Shown piece by piece: positions 20,796 through 31,985 of a stretch of 64,000 bases of DNA (the first letter of the stretch is position 1; the number at the start of each line of letters is the position of its first letter). A program made the position numbers and the translations under genes. The notes beneath the pieces were generated by a model that was not told the origin of the DNA, ran no database searches, and was given only the letters and a program-made list of their open reading frames with translations. Source of the stretch: Vitellaria paradoxa (taxonomy: Eukaryota > Streptophyta > Magnoliopsida > Ericales > Sapotaceae); assembly GCA_019916065.1 (NCBI GenBank), contig JAINTL010000106.1, positions 62,001 to 126,000 on the forward strand, in the 5' to 3' direction.

Positions 20796-23448
20796 ATGGT
20801 TTCTTCATTACCTGGTAAAATATATTTTGTTAGAATTTTTTGTTGCTGAATTGGAGATTTAACTTAGTGTGTTCAGATACATCCAATCAATGACGAACCT
20901 AAAGAGGGGTTGAAGGGCCATGGCCCCCTAAGTTTTGAAAAATGCTATGGCCCCTTTGAGTACATATAAAGTTTTGACTAAAAAAATTTTAACTATAGTT
21001 GGGGCCCCCTTAAAATTTAAAAAAAAATTATGGCCTTTAGTCAGAAAAACATCACCAGTGGTATATATAATTTCTTTGGTTAAAAGAAATAAAGTTATGG
21101 ATCAGGTTCCCTAAAATTTAATTATTTTTCTTAGTTGTTATATATAATCTAAAATTTAGAAGCCCATATTTACATATATTAATTTATTTTTATTTAATAA
21201 AATTAATTTATTATATAAGTTATAATTTTTTTGGCCCCAAACTCAAAATCCTATTTTCGTCCTACATATAATGTGTATCCGAATGCCAACCTTCATTTTT
21301 CAATTTTTCAAGGTATGGAAAATTGTAGTTTGCAATCATATTGGTTTAATTTTTTTTTATAGATACAATGAATGAGGATGGTTGGGATGATTACTATGTT
21401 GAGGATTTGTTTGACATAGGTTCACCATCATTGGAGGAGGATTTATGTAAAAATGTGTCAACACCAAGGGGAGAGGATTTATGTGAAAATGCTTCAGCAT
21501 CATTGGTAGAGGATGAAGCAGCAACAGTTTCCACACTATTTGTTGGAATGGAGTTCGACACACTAGATGCAAGTCTCACATTTTGGAACAAATACGCACA
21601 TGACAATGGATTTGGCAGCCGAATAAAATTCACAAACAAAAGAAAAAATGGAGTCATAAGATCTAGGATGTTTGTATGCTCTCGAGAAGGGGTAAAGTTG
21701 GAAGATCCACGTCGCACTCTTTCCAAGCATTGTTCAAATACTAGATGTGGATGTGAAATAAAAATGGGAATTTCTTTAAATGATAAGGGGAATTATTATG
21801 TGACATCTTTTGTTGGAGAACATAATCATGCATTGGAGGGTAAAGAAACCACTCATCTCCTTAGAGCACATTGGGCCATCAATCCAGTCCAAGAACGAGC
21901 TATTTCCATTGCAGTAGGTGTTGGACTGGGTCCTAAGACAATGCATAGGTATATGAGCATAGAAGCTAGGGGATTTGAAAATGTTGGTTTTACTAGGGAG
22001 GATGTGAAGTCATATTTACGTACTAAACGAGCACAAGATTTGGAATTAGGGGAGGCGACAACAATCTTGGAGTACTTTCAAGAACAATCTAAGACAAGTC
22101 TATCATTCTTTCATGATATCCAATTAGATTGTGACAGACAAATTACTAATATTTTTTGGGCAAATGCGAAGATGGTGATTGACTATCAATGCTTTGGTGA
22201 TGTGGTCATGTTTGACACTACTTTTGGGACCAATAAAGAATCGCGCTCTCTTGGTATTTTTGTAAGATTTAACAATCACAGATAAACTGTGGTATTTGGG
22301 GGTACATTATTAGTTGATGAGACGGCTGCCTTGTTCGGATGGCTATTTAATACATTTCTTCGATGTCACGGGGAAAAAATGCCAATTACAATTTTCATGG
22401 ACCAAGATGCGGTTATGAAAAGTGCATTAGAAGTAGTTAAGCCCACGGTGCGTCATGGACTTTGTACTAGGCACATTCTACAGAATGCAATGAAGAACTT
22501 GAGCGATATCCTTGGAGCTAAAAAAAAATTCTTCATACGGGAACTTTCCAAGTGCATGTATGAATATTCTGACAGTGATGAGTTTGAGCAAAGGTGGAAA
22601 GAAATGGCAGAACAATTTGGCCTAGTCAAAAATAAATGGCTTCAAGAACTTTATGAAAACAAAACCCAATGTTGTGTTGCCTATATGAAGGACACATTTA
22701 CTGCTGGGGCATGCAGCACATAGTTGAGTGAAAGTGTAAATGCCAGGGTGAAACAACATTTGGGAAATGGGCTGCAAATGAAAAATTTTTTACTGGGTTT
22801 GAGATGTTTTTGATAGACGTTCGGGAAATGAAAATATTAAGTGATTGTAAGTCTCGACAAACAACTCCTCACCTAGCAGTCGCCACATTTAGCATTTTGA
22901 GACATGCCGCAGAAACGTATACTCCCAATTTATTTAAACTTTTCAGTGAACAATTTTTGCTTGAATTTAATGTTTCATTGGATAAGAATAATCCGATTGA
23001 GGTTCCACACATTCGAATTCCACATGAAGGAGGCAAGGCCTATAATATACATTTTGATCCATCTTCTATGACCATTACATGTTCTTGTTATTTGTATGAG
23101 ATGCGTGGTTATCTTTGCTCACATATTTTAAGGGTTTTCAATGTCCTTCGAATTGGGAAAATTTCGAATAAATACATACTTAAGAGGTGGACTAAGCATG
23201 CAAAGAGTGGCCTATCAAATGCATTGGTGAACCCATCTACCAAGTTGACGAAGTCGCAAAAGTTTGATATATTGTGTCCAGAATGGTTGCGGGTAGCATA
23301 TCGTGCATTTGGGAATGATGAGGTGTTTGAGCGCATTCGATCCCACATAAGAGAGGCTCATTCCATCATTGATAAGTTTGAATTGGCATCGAGTGATGGT
23401 AATGATTCAAATACACCTATTTATATGAGCCAATACATGTTGGAGTGA
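20796..23448 (+). pseudogene. FAR1/FHY3-type Mutator transposase
   Basis: The main frame begins at the ATG at 21368. A short first exon is possible: ATG at 20796, donor CCTG|GTAAAA after 20814, acceptor TTTATAG ending 21362, which joins in frame. Domain order: FAR1 DNA-binding region (FWNKYAHDNGF..., with the conserved C-C-H-H set ending GEHNHAL) at about 21575-21840; MULE DDE core with D in FDTTFGTNK (about 22212), D in DQDAVMK (about 22400) and the acidic residue of LSESVNA (about 22724-22745); and a SWIM zinc finger C-S-C...C-S-H at about 23080-23125. Damage: TAA at 22283-22285, TAG at 22721-22723, and a frameshift near the A5T6 run at 22781-22791. The host genes FAR1 and FHY3 descend from such transposases; the flanking inverted repeats show this one is still a transposon. 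Confidence 0.92.
20885..21266. repeat. Small repeat inside the Mutator-like element
   Basis: The segment starts ATGACGAACCTAAAGAGGG and ends CCTATTTTCGTCCTAC, and is rich in GGCCCC/GGGGCC motifs (GCCATGGCCCCC, TTGGGGCCCCC, TTTGGCCCC). The ends are roughly inverted. It lies in the intron proposed for the transposase. The family is not certain. Confidence 0.4.
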
Positions 23449-24929
23449 TGGGATTAAAGAAGAAAGAAAACCCTAAAACTGTTGGGAAACGTCATATTAA
23501 ATCATCTTAGAACGAGTGAAAAAATGAAGGACGTCTCAAACATCTTCTCAGGTACAAATGGTTCAATTTTTGTTTAATGAATCATTACAAACTAAAATTA
23601 ATAACTTAATTTGTTGGTTTTGAAGGTCATTGGAGAGCAAGTTGATTATGGTAATGAAGATGACATTCGTTTGACACTCTAGCAATCAAGCAGTTGTTAT
23701 TTTGTTAGTTTTTCTTCTCAAACTCATTAAATTACATTTGTTCTCATTCATTATATTTTGTTGTTGATTTTATCCTTACTTATACTTAAATGATCATGCT
23801 ATTTTTTTATTTTATTTTTATAATTATTTTTTTAATTGTGGCTCTAAATTGGTTTCCCTAGTTCCTTATTAGTTTCTCAAACTCTTATTGACATTTATAG
23901 CACTTGTCAATATTGCAGGTTCATTGGGTGCTTGTTGTTGCTTGTAATGTTTTGCTGTTTTGCTAGTCTAATATGATGGAGCGATGGTGATTTTGAGTGC
24001 TGGGGTGTTTATTCTACTCTTAGTCTTTGTGTTAGGATGTTTTCAGTTTCAGGCTATTTCTTGGAATTGTACATCTATCTTATTTGGCGCCTCAAGCACT
24101 TTGTGATGAATTATGTTATTTTATTTGGTTTGTGTCTTCCAATTGTCACTAGCTATACTAGGTATTATCAAATCTTGTGACTTTATTTTCAGGGCATAAC
24201 CCTATGACTTTGTAATTTTTATTATTATTAATTTATTCTTTCTTACCTTTCAAATATATATACATATATATATGGATAGTTGCATATGATTCACATGTCA
24301 GAAACTAGTCTACAAAACACAAGAATCTCAACTGTTATGCTAGCGAAATCTAGCAAAAACAGATAGCAACAAAAGAAAACATTAGCCCACGCCATCAACG
24401 TCCATCCAAACCAATAGCAAAGTTCATGTCGTAGACAGCTAGAGCAATGCTAAAAAAATAAAAAGCACAAAATCAATCCCAAATCTCAAACCTAAGAGTA
24501 ACCACTCACTGGCAATAAATTCATCAAACCACAACCATTCACTAGCAGTAAACTCAAGCTCAGTAAATTTTTACTTGTAACTTCAAAACTTTATTTCATA
24601 AACTGTCATTATATAGTTTTATCCTATCAATACATTGATTATTACAAATAAGAATCACCCTAACTAATATATTGCCAAATATACAATTTCATTTCACTAA
24701 TAGCAAAACAAGAAAAACAATTACAATTAAAAAAAAACATGTGGAGACTTGACTTCATCTTTGCTTGGTTAGCCTTCACCATTGCTTGGTTAGTTTTCAC
24801 TTGTGCCTCCAACACTTGGATCTTACACTCAATTGCCATAAGTACAATAAGTTTGACATGAAGTTCATGTGCTTGTTACTAGAATAATTTCAAGTGCTTG
24901 TCTGGATCCCATGTATCATATATTGCTTG
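23449..24929. other. Non-coding interior of the Mutator-like element
   Basis: It begins with the 3' end of the transposase gene and then holds AT-rich DNA. On the minus strand an open reading continues from the SRP-receptor-like exon to about 24745, apart from a TAG near 24880, and encodes a coiled-coil-like Ala/Lys/Gln-rich tail (CKIQVLEAQVKTNQAMVKA). I do not recognise that tail. Confidence 0.45.
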
Positions 24930-25088
24930 GTATATATACTTTGCAGTTGCACGATAGTTTGACAAGAATTCCAAAGCATCCACTACAAAAGCTACAACAG
25001 TTGCCTGAGGCAAGAACTCTTCTAGTTTGGGTCGAAGATGGGAATGCCTAGGGTCATCAACAAAGTGAACATGCTTTATTTTTTCCTT
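24930..25088 (-). pseudogene. Captured exon fragment of signal recognition particle receptor beta subunit
   Basis: Read on the minus strand, an intron-like acceptor (ttgtcattaacag) is followed at 25088 by about 53 codons. The product contains HVHFVDDPRHSHLRPKLEEF and FVVDALEFLSNYRA. This matches the G3 region of the plant SRP receptor beta GTPase, where the family reads VHLVDVPGHSRLRPKLEEFLPQA followed by FVVDALEFLPNCRAA. The G3 glycine is Arg here, so the nucleotide site is damaged. Similarity ends near YIY at 24930. It lies antisense to the transposase and inside the two inverted repeats, which is the arrangement of a gene fragment captured by a Mutator-like element. Recognition is from memory of the family, not a search. 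Confidence 0.7.
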
Positions 25089-25090
25089 CT

Positions 25091-27087
25091 GTTAATGACA
25101 AATAAAGGGGGTTGTTAGGTTTAACCAAAATTGAAATTTGACAATCCAAATAAGGAGGAAAAAAATAATTTACAATAATGATATTTAAATATGCTTAACA
25201 AATTTTTCAGGTAAAAAAAAAAAAGTTAGTATGTTAATGTTCATTTCATGTATGTTTCAAAGTTTTAACATGGCAAAGTAAAATATATTACCTTACTCAT
25301 CTCTAGTAGTTGAGACTAGGTGTCTTTAGATATTGGTTTATTATGCCAAGCCTGAATTGAGTTCCGACAAAATAGAAAATTTTACATGCATTAGATGGTA
25401 ATACTAAAGCTAAATAAACATTCACTAGAAAGTTTAAATTAGCATGTATGTATCATTCATAGACAATACTATAAATAATTTACACTCTCAGGTTTTCTTA
25501 TGGAAAACTATGCCTTATAATCTGAATTTACCTAGAAGCATTTGCTCAGTTGTGCCATTAGATATCATTCTTGTGATGTTCATAATTTCATTTTGCAGTT
25601 ACCATAGTAATTTGGTATGATCTACGCATGTGACTATGTTAATGACAATGTTTTACAAATTTAAGGAATTTTATACTTCTCAAATTTTAAATCTGAACAC
25701 CAACAAAATTAAGACAGTATAGCAAAGGCCTCCTTTGAAATCCACATCAATAGCATTTAGTAATTGACTTACACTGCAGTGTAGTAAAATAGCATCAACT
25801 TTATGCTTCCACAAGCCATTTCCAGGTTCTGAATGAAAAAGATCAAGCAGAGGCTGCAATATTTCAGCATTTGGCACTTTGTGTATGTGAAAAGAATACA
25901 TTAACTTATCCATATTTCAGCAGAAATAGTAAATGGTTCATCAGAGCTAACGACACACACGAGCCAAACAAAATTATAGAGGCATATCATCAATGTATAT
26001 TAATAGTAATCGAAATCAAGGAATTGGGGATCCTTTTTGGGAAATTTTCACTTCACAATGAGTGTTTTTAAGGCTAGAACCTAGCTTTCTCTATTAAAGC
26101 AAGCTTGCTTACACATTGTAACTGCTCCTCACGTGCTCCTTACTCAATAATATGCAAGGGCTAATCAAAGCTACTGCCATAGCGGCAGATGGAATACACA
26201 TTAGATTTTTTTTATGCATTTTACGGGTTCAAATTTACGTGTATGTACAATCAAGAAGCCAATGATTGATATCAAGCAAAAGAAAGGCCACTGTGATATA
26301 TGATAACAAAAACAATACAATTGGAAACAAAGATAAGTTCCCATAATAGTTACTAGAAATTTAATAACAAAACACTCCTCCCACTGAGCAACAAAAAATA
26401 GTGATCAAGGTATGTTCTATTAAATTACCTACAAGAATTGGCACCAATAATCAAACAATGGCCACTATTTTTCTGCAAAGAAAAAAGGCTACATTCCAAT
26501 TGCAGTATCCAACACCAAAGACTTCTGACCCTGCAATTGACAAGTAAGATCACATGAATGTGCTAAAGTAGTCATACATGTCCTTCACCAAAGACCTTAT
26601 CACCTTAACAATGATAAATTGGCCCTGGAGCATAGAAATGATTAAAAATGGAATTTTACCTTGATGAATACAAACAAACATTAGAATGTAGTAAAGTCCC
26701 CAGAGGAAGAGCAGAGGAGGAAAAAAATCAGAAACCAGCAGGAGGCATAGGAGAAAGACCCACGCCAACAAGAGGTATGTACGGATCCGAGGAGAAAACT
26801 TTCCTAATACCCAACGAGGGAACCCGCTCAGTACCTCACAGCCTCAGCGGGCTCTACACCCAGGCCAAACTTCTCCAATAACGTCCCACTCGAGATATAT
26901 GGGAAGTTGACCAATGGATTTCCTTTATGAGAGCATGTGAAGATTAGAGAACAGCCATGGAGAAGCAAATCTACCTAGGGGCTAAGGTTCCAATTGCATC
27001 ATCTCCTCCAGATCTGGTCGCCATAGTAGCATCACCGAAGACGAAGCTATGGTTAAAACCTTTTTTCAGCTTTTTCTTCACAAGAAA
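25091..27087. other. Non-coding interior of the Mutator-like element, possible further captured exons
   Basis: A minus-strand open frame at 25680-25913 encodes 77 residues (contains PNAEILQPLLDLFHSEPGNG) that look protein-like, but I cannot assign them. A GC-richer tract at about 26690-26890 (plus strand) and a short Met-start frame at 26957-27160 differ in composition from their surroundings. They may be more captured exons or the element's own leader. No family is recognised. Confidence 0.4.
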
Positions 27088-27248
27088 CAGTGATTTGGGT
27101 TTTCAAAAAGAGAAAGGCAACAGAAATCCAAAGGGCGATTGCAGCTTCAAACAAAATTGACACGACACCGTTCCACTAACCCAAACAACGTCATTTTCGA
27201 CTGATTGCAATGGCAGCAGTTGACACTAACTGCAGCCCCCCCACTTTG
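27088..27248 (-). repeat. Right terminal inverted repeat of the Mutator-like element
   Basis: Reverse complement of the left terminus with moderate divergence, ending one base before the right-hand TGGTAGAAC duplication. Confidence 0.9.
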
Positions 27249-27257
27249 TGGTAGAAC

Positions 27258-29071
27258 AATCACACACCCAACCTTGATCATCACAGTCATAATAATCTTC
27301 AGCATCAATGATGTCCTCAAGTGGTGGCAGATCAGCAACAGAATCAGACTCTAAAATAGTAACATTGCTTGAATCCATAGTAGGCTCAAAGTTTAATGGT
27401 GGGGCATCAGGCCAATCTATGGTGATATCTACCTCTGTCCACTCCATTCTGATACTTAGTTCAAGGTCAGCCTCATGCCACCAATTAGCTTCATGCCACT
27501 GATGGGGACTTAAGACTAAGAATGGTGGGACAAATGGTGGTAGGTATAGATAATTACTATTTAAAAAGACTTCATCAGACCACTCATCTAGGTCAGTTTC
27601 AGAGTGGTTAATCCCATAATCATAAATGAGGGCAATCATGACCACTGGACCCTTTTGTTCATTTTCTATTTTTCAAAAGTGTTTTCCATATGGACCTATT
27701 CTTTTCAATGCATGGAAATAAATAATTAATAATTAACGTTTGAGCATAACAAATTGTAAACATTAAGCATAAAAAATGAAAAAATCATAAAAAAATAATA
27801 ATAAAAAAGGAATAGCAAAATTATTAGTCTAGTATTAAGTACCTACATGAGATAAAGATGAATACACAAAGTTTTAGTGAGACAAAATTAAGCTCGCAGT
27901 ATAATCCACTAAATTCTCAAAGTGTAAAGAAAAGCAAAAACACCAGATAGCCTAAGAGTCACTGTGGCGGAGAGGATGTTGGCTGAAATCCTAGAAACTG
28001 GGAAAAGAAGTGATGCATCCACCTGCTCTATTCTTTTTGATTTCTCAATATCTGTTACAGAATCCTGCTATTCTGCTCTTCACTATATTCTAATTGGGAC
28101 ATCCTTTCTGACAAATCACCAATAGCAGAGTTTGTCTCAACTATTTTGTCGGCTAGGTCTTCAATGGTGCACTCTGAGCCATGTTCCTCTTCAGCTTGTG
28201 AGCTACTACCCGATTCACTTTGATTTTTCAACTTCTTTTTCTTAATTAGAAGGCCTCGGGATTTTGAAAAAGAAGTGTATGTGAAAGGTAGGAGTGAACC
28301 AGCTATAGGAAAATCATTTGAAATATAAGTGCCTTTATTCCTAAAAATCTGGGTTAAAGCACCCCCAAATGGAATACCTGTTGGTGCATTAGGATGTTCA
28401 AAAGTGGAAAGTATTTGCTGCCACATGTATGCTGGTAAGTCTATTGTCGTCCCTTTTCCTATAGCATAAAGTAATTTGGCTCTCAGTGGGGTGCAGTCTA
28501 AATTTCAATTTTGGGGTAATAAGTTAGTGCACGAGAACATATGAAGGGGCCAGTATTTATCCTTCAGTTCAGAGATTGGTTTCCTCATCTCTCCGACCCA
28601 TGTAAGACATTCTTTGAGTATTTCTGGTGCTATTATCTCCATGGATGGTACCCCATCAGACGGGTAGTGAAATTCGAGTTGACTAACTCGGGGAAGTTGG
28701 AATACTTGGGCAAAATCATTAGGTGTCAATATTATTTCCACCCTTCGGACCCAGCTAGTTATTGTTTCTGTACCTCAGCTCTTATTAACTGATTCTTCTT
28801 TAACATTAGCAAAAAATTCTCTAACTACTTCCATCACACACCTAGGAGTGAATTTTGTTAAGTGAAGCCATCGTCTTCCTTCAAAGTTTTGGAATAAAAA
28901 GAATTCTTCACTTTGAAATTGGTCAATTTACCATCTCCTCTCAATTACAACCGGTTTGTAAATCCAAGTTGTATCATATTTTCTATTAGCTTCATAACCC
29001 CAAAATCTATTCTCATCAAAATTTCTTGAATCTGCTTGACTTCTTGCAAGGAGTCAAACTCTTGGAGGCAT
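27258..29071 (-). pseudogene. Antisense ORF of a second Tat-type element (Transposase_32-like)
   Basis: The ATG is at 29069-29071 on the minus strand. The product carries segments usual in the plant 'putative transposon protein' (Transposase_32) family: GRRWLHLTKFTPR, VMEVVREFFANV, a VRRVEIILTPNDF segment, LYAIGKGTTIDLPAYMWQQI and PTGIPFGGALTQI. A Lys-rich then Ser/Glu-rich linker and a short coiled coil follow to about 28058. A further acidic open segment lies at 27258-27645. In-frame stops occur after MPPRV, at the end of ...VIERRW, at ...VNKS, at ...LLPQN (a TGA near 28501 where TGG would fit) and after ...NSRIL. The last segment is cut by the Mutator-like insertion at its 9-bp target. Confidence 0.72.
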
Positions 29072-30379
29072 TTTTAACTACAATTGAGACAAGAGAGTGA
29101 ACATTTTTTTAATTAAATTGAAAAAAATCCCTTATGTCCACACAAATTCAGTGGCCCACTAATTTCCAATTTGCAAACCACATAGTTGGTTTTACAAAAA
29201 TGCAATTTTGGTAAATGAATTGGCAATTCCAAGAATAAATTAGTGACTAGACCGACACAATTGGGTCTGTCTCAATTCTTTTGCAAATCTTGCTCGACTC
29301 ACTCGACAAACCTTACAAGTGGGCTTTTTGCCTCACACAAAAGGTAAAAGAAAGATTACAAAGAAAAATAAGAGAAAGAGACGATTAACCTCACCAAAGA
29401 AAAACTCTCTCTCTCAAAAGACTCTATAATATGCCCCATTCCCATTATTTTTGTACGTTAAGCTTAGGTGCATGTATATAGACTTACAAAATTCTATTCT
29501 AATTAGGACTCAAACATGTAGATAGATTTCCTAAACAAAAACAGAATCTTTCATAAAATAATAAGCTCGAACCATCGAGCTTCCATCGGCCAAGTTGCGC
29601 GGTCTACTGTAATCCGTTCATCAACATGGGCAAACCCTCGTGCACCCTGCGAGCTTCTAGTGCCAATATGGCGTAGCCGTGCGCTCCCTACGTGCTACCT
29701 GCGAGGTACATTGGATTTTTGTGCATATGTTTCCTAATCTGTGCAGTCTTCTTCTTCACTCCTAATTGGACTTGGATTACAAGATTGTGGTTACCAATTG
29801 AAAAAATCTTCATGCAAATCTTCACCTTTTTTCAATTTAGGAAATATTCAAATTTTTCATATTTAATTTAAGATTTTGTATGAATTTGCCACTGAAAAAC
29901 CTTACAGTATCATCAAGGGCTTAACTGGCTTAGAACGAGAGGGCTTATGCCTTATGTGAGAGGACCATTTCTTCTTCTAAATCAGTGGCCTAACTGTTCT
30001 AAAGCAATCTATAGAGAGGGCCAGATGAGCCTCTTACAGTGCTAAGGATTTGGTTAATGAGTGGGATGTGACAATTGCTCACTTGGAGGCAAAGTTGGAG
30101 GCTGCCACTTCTAGATTGTTTGAAACTACTGGTGTTTTCTTGGAGGGGGACTCCTTTGCTGCTAAGGTGGCTGATATGTTTGCTAAGGTTACTACTTATC
30201 AATGGGAGATATCCTCAGTGACTGCTTTAGAGGATTTTACTTAGGCTACTTTGGGGTCAGTTTTTAAACATTAACTTTAGGCTTCTTATCGATTGGTTCT
30301 GCTTTAGGCACTTAAGACTTATTAATCACCTTTTTTATGCTCCTTCAAATCCAAGTCCACTCTTATTTATAAGACTTCC
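29072..30379. other. Region between antisense ORF and LTR-like block
   Basis: No gene is recognised. The part 29090-29450 lies directly upstream of the aORF and could be its 5' leader and promoter. A near-palindrome AAGCTCGAACCATCGAGCTT sits at about 29571-29592. A short plus-strand open frame at 30050-30244 shows no known motif. Confidence 0.4.
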
Positions 30380-30806
30380 TTGTGATTACACTTGAAAAGT
30401 GTAATTACAAACTCCCTAACTCAACACTTATTCATGCATTTAAATAATTAAAGTTGAAGTTTTAGTGTTATTATATTACTTATACTTTTATTGTTTATTT
30501 GCAGAGAAAAGGGCAAGGATGTCGAAGTTTATAGCTATGGAAATGGCCGAGAAAACGAAGGAAATGTCATGGTTCAAACCTCACCTTGGATGGCCAAGAC
30601 TAGCCCAAAGACTCAACCTAAAGGAGGAAGAAAAGCAAGAAATCAGGACACTTGGGGGTTGGGACCGTCCATCTAATGGTCGGGACCACAGTGTATAGGA
30701 TTTGAGAAGAAAGCTTTCTGTGGTCCCGACCCCCAGATTAGACGGTCGGGACCACCGTGTATCCGAAATTCAAGAATTAAAGCACCTCTTTTAGGGTTTC
30801 TTGGCA

Positions 30807-30814
30807 TATATAAA
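30807..30814 (+). promoter_or_regulatory. TATA box in LTR-like block
   Basis: TATATAAA followed by GGGAGC. The position suits an LTR promoter. It lies just downstream of the GGGACC hairpin described under findings. Confidence 0.5.
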
Positions 30815-31204
30815 GGGAGCTATTGGACGGCCAAGGGGGAGGAAAAGCCCTTTTTTATTTTTGCACCTTCAATTGAGTGTTAGAATAGAATTTTGAGAGT
30901 TTTTAGATTAGTTTTTTTAAACTTGAATGCGTGGATTCATGGTTTTCGTTGGAGCTTTCATCGTTGTCTTTGTAGTGATTCTTCACCTCGTCTTTTACAT
31001 TCGCTTTACGTTGTAAGTTGCACTTTAATCTATTTCGTTTTATTTCGATTTGTTTCGTAATATCATGTTTTGCTTGTTTCAATTCTCTTTTCGTATGATT
31101 GAATGCTATTTGATTGTTTTTAAGATGCTTAAAGTAGTTTTAGCGTAAAACCCTAATCTTGATTCAACGAATCAAGAAAGGGTAGTTCACGAAAAGCCTT
31201 GGGG

Positions 31205-31312
31205 TGTTCGTAGCCCCTTCACGTAGGTTGCGAAACCCTTCGCGTAGGTTTTGAGACCCTTCGCGTAGGTTGCGAAACCCTTCGCGTAGGTTGCGAAACC
31301 TTTCACGAAGTG
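31205..31312 (+). repeat. Short tandem repeat (TTCGCGTAGGTTGCGAAACCC)
   Basis: About five tandem copies of a ~21-bp unit, CGTAGGTTGCGAAACCCTT or close variants, lie inside the LTR-like block. Confidence 0.7.
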
Positions 31313-31985
31313 ATTTACCTTTCACAAATCTATTTTTTTTCCTATTTCGAAAACATTCGAATACGAAAAACCTTAACCAAATCCGTGTGAGATCACTGGT
31401 ATGGATTTTCGTAACCAATCATCAAATACTTTTGAATAGAATTAAAAATCAGATTTTTATTAATATTTTGGTGTTTAATTGAAAAACTCTAGGAAACAAA
31501 GGTCTTTAACCATATCCGCTTGAGATCACTGGTACTGACCTTTGATTATAACATTTTCAAAACTTTTCAAATTAAACCCTGTTCTTCAAACAAACACACC
31601 CTAAGGCAAAGTAGTGAACTACCCGGACTTGAAAGTTGGATCAAGAACCTTTTTAGTATTGTGCTTGTTATTTAATTTAATTTATGAGTTGATTTATTCG
31701 CTTTAGAATTTAGAGTAGATACTTTGTTTGCATTTTAAAATTAAATTGAATTTCTTTCATTTAGAATCTAAAACAAAAGTTTGAGTTGCTAAAAAATTAG
31801 TTTAAATTAATTTAGGTTCACCTACTAATTAAGAGAACAAGTCTAGAGCTTTTAATAAAGCCCTCCCTGTGGATTCGACCCGGTACTCACCGAGCTTTAA
31901 AACTACGACTTCCCTCTTGCACTTGAGAGGTACAACCCGAAACACTTTCTAGGGTCGGTCACCTTGAACACCCAAATCTGATGTA

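Larger units (their letters stand above)
20280..27248 (+). mobile_element. FAR1-type Mutator-like element (6969 bp) with 9-bp target duplication
   Basis: TGGTAGAAC flanks the element exactly at 20271-20279 and 27249-27257. The termini are CGAAATGGGGGGCTGTAG on the left and, reverse complemented, CAAAGTGGGGGGGCTGCAG on the right. The inverted repeats extend about 160-170 bp with scattered differences. Inside are a FAR1-type transposase pseudogene on the plus strand and a gene fragment on the minus strand. It is inserted in the antisense ORF of a Tat-type element. The structure is that of a former autonomous element; broken transposase makes it non-autonomous now. Confidence 0.93.
30380..31985 (+). 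repeat. LTR-like block of the second Tat-type element
   Basis: A TATA box (TATATAAA, 30807-30814) is followed about 1 kb later by CCCTGTGGATTCGACCCGGTACTCACCG (split as CCCTGTGGATTCGACC at about 31864 and GGTACTCACCG), a passage typical of the 3' part of Tat/Athila-type LTRs. Direct repeats GCGAAACCCTTCGCGTAGGTT occur at about 31205-31310. Plus orientation fits a 3' LTR downstream of an antisense aORF. I could not fix either terminus or find the partner LTR. Confidence 0.5.

Noticed and set aside
21368..23448. Host FAR1/FHY3 gene
   Set aside because: The gene lies within inverted repeats and target duplications and has transposase-like organisation, so it is a transposon gene, not a domesticated one.
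27258..29071. Sense ORF1 of an Ogre-type element on the minus strand
   Set aside because: Considered because Ogre elements have an ORF upstream of gag. The LTR-like block beside it reads in plus orientation, and no gag-pol follows on the minus strand, so the antisense aORF reading fits better. It is not fully excluded.
18579..30440. LTR pair marked by TGTAATCACACCCCCTAACTT (18597) and TGTAATTACAAACTCCCTAAC (30399)
   Set aside because: The likeness ends after about 25 bases, and the downstream sequences are unrelated, so it is not an LTR pair.
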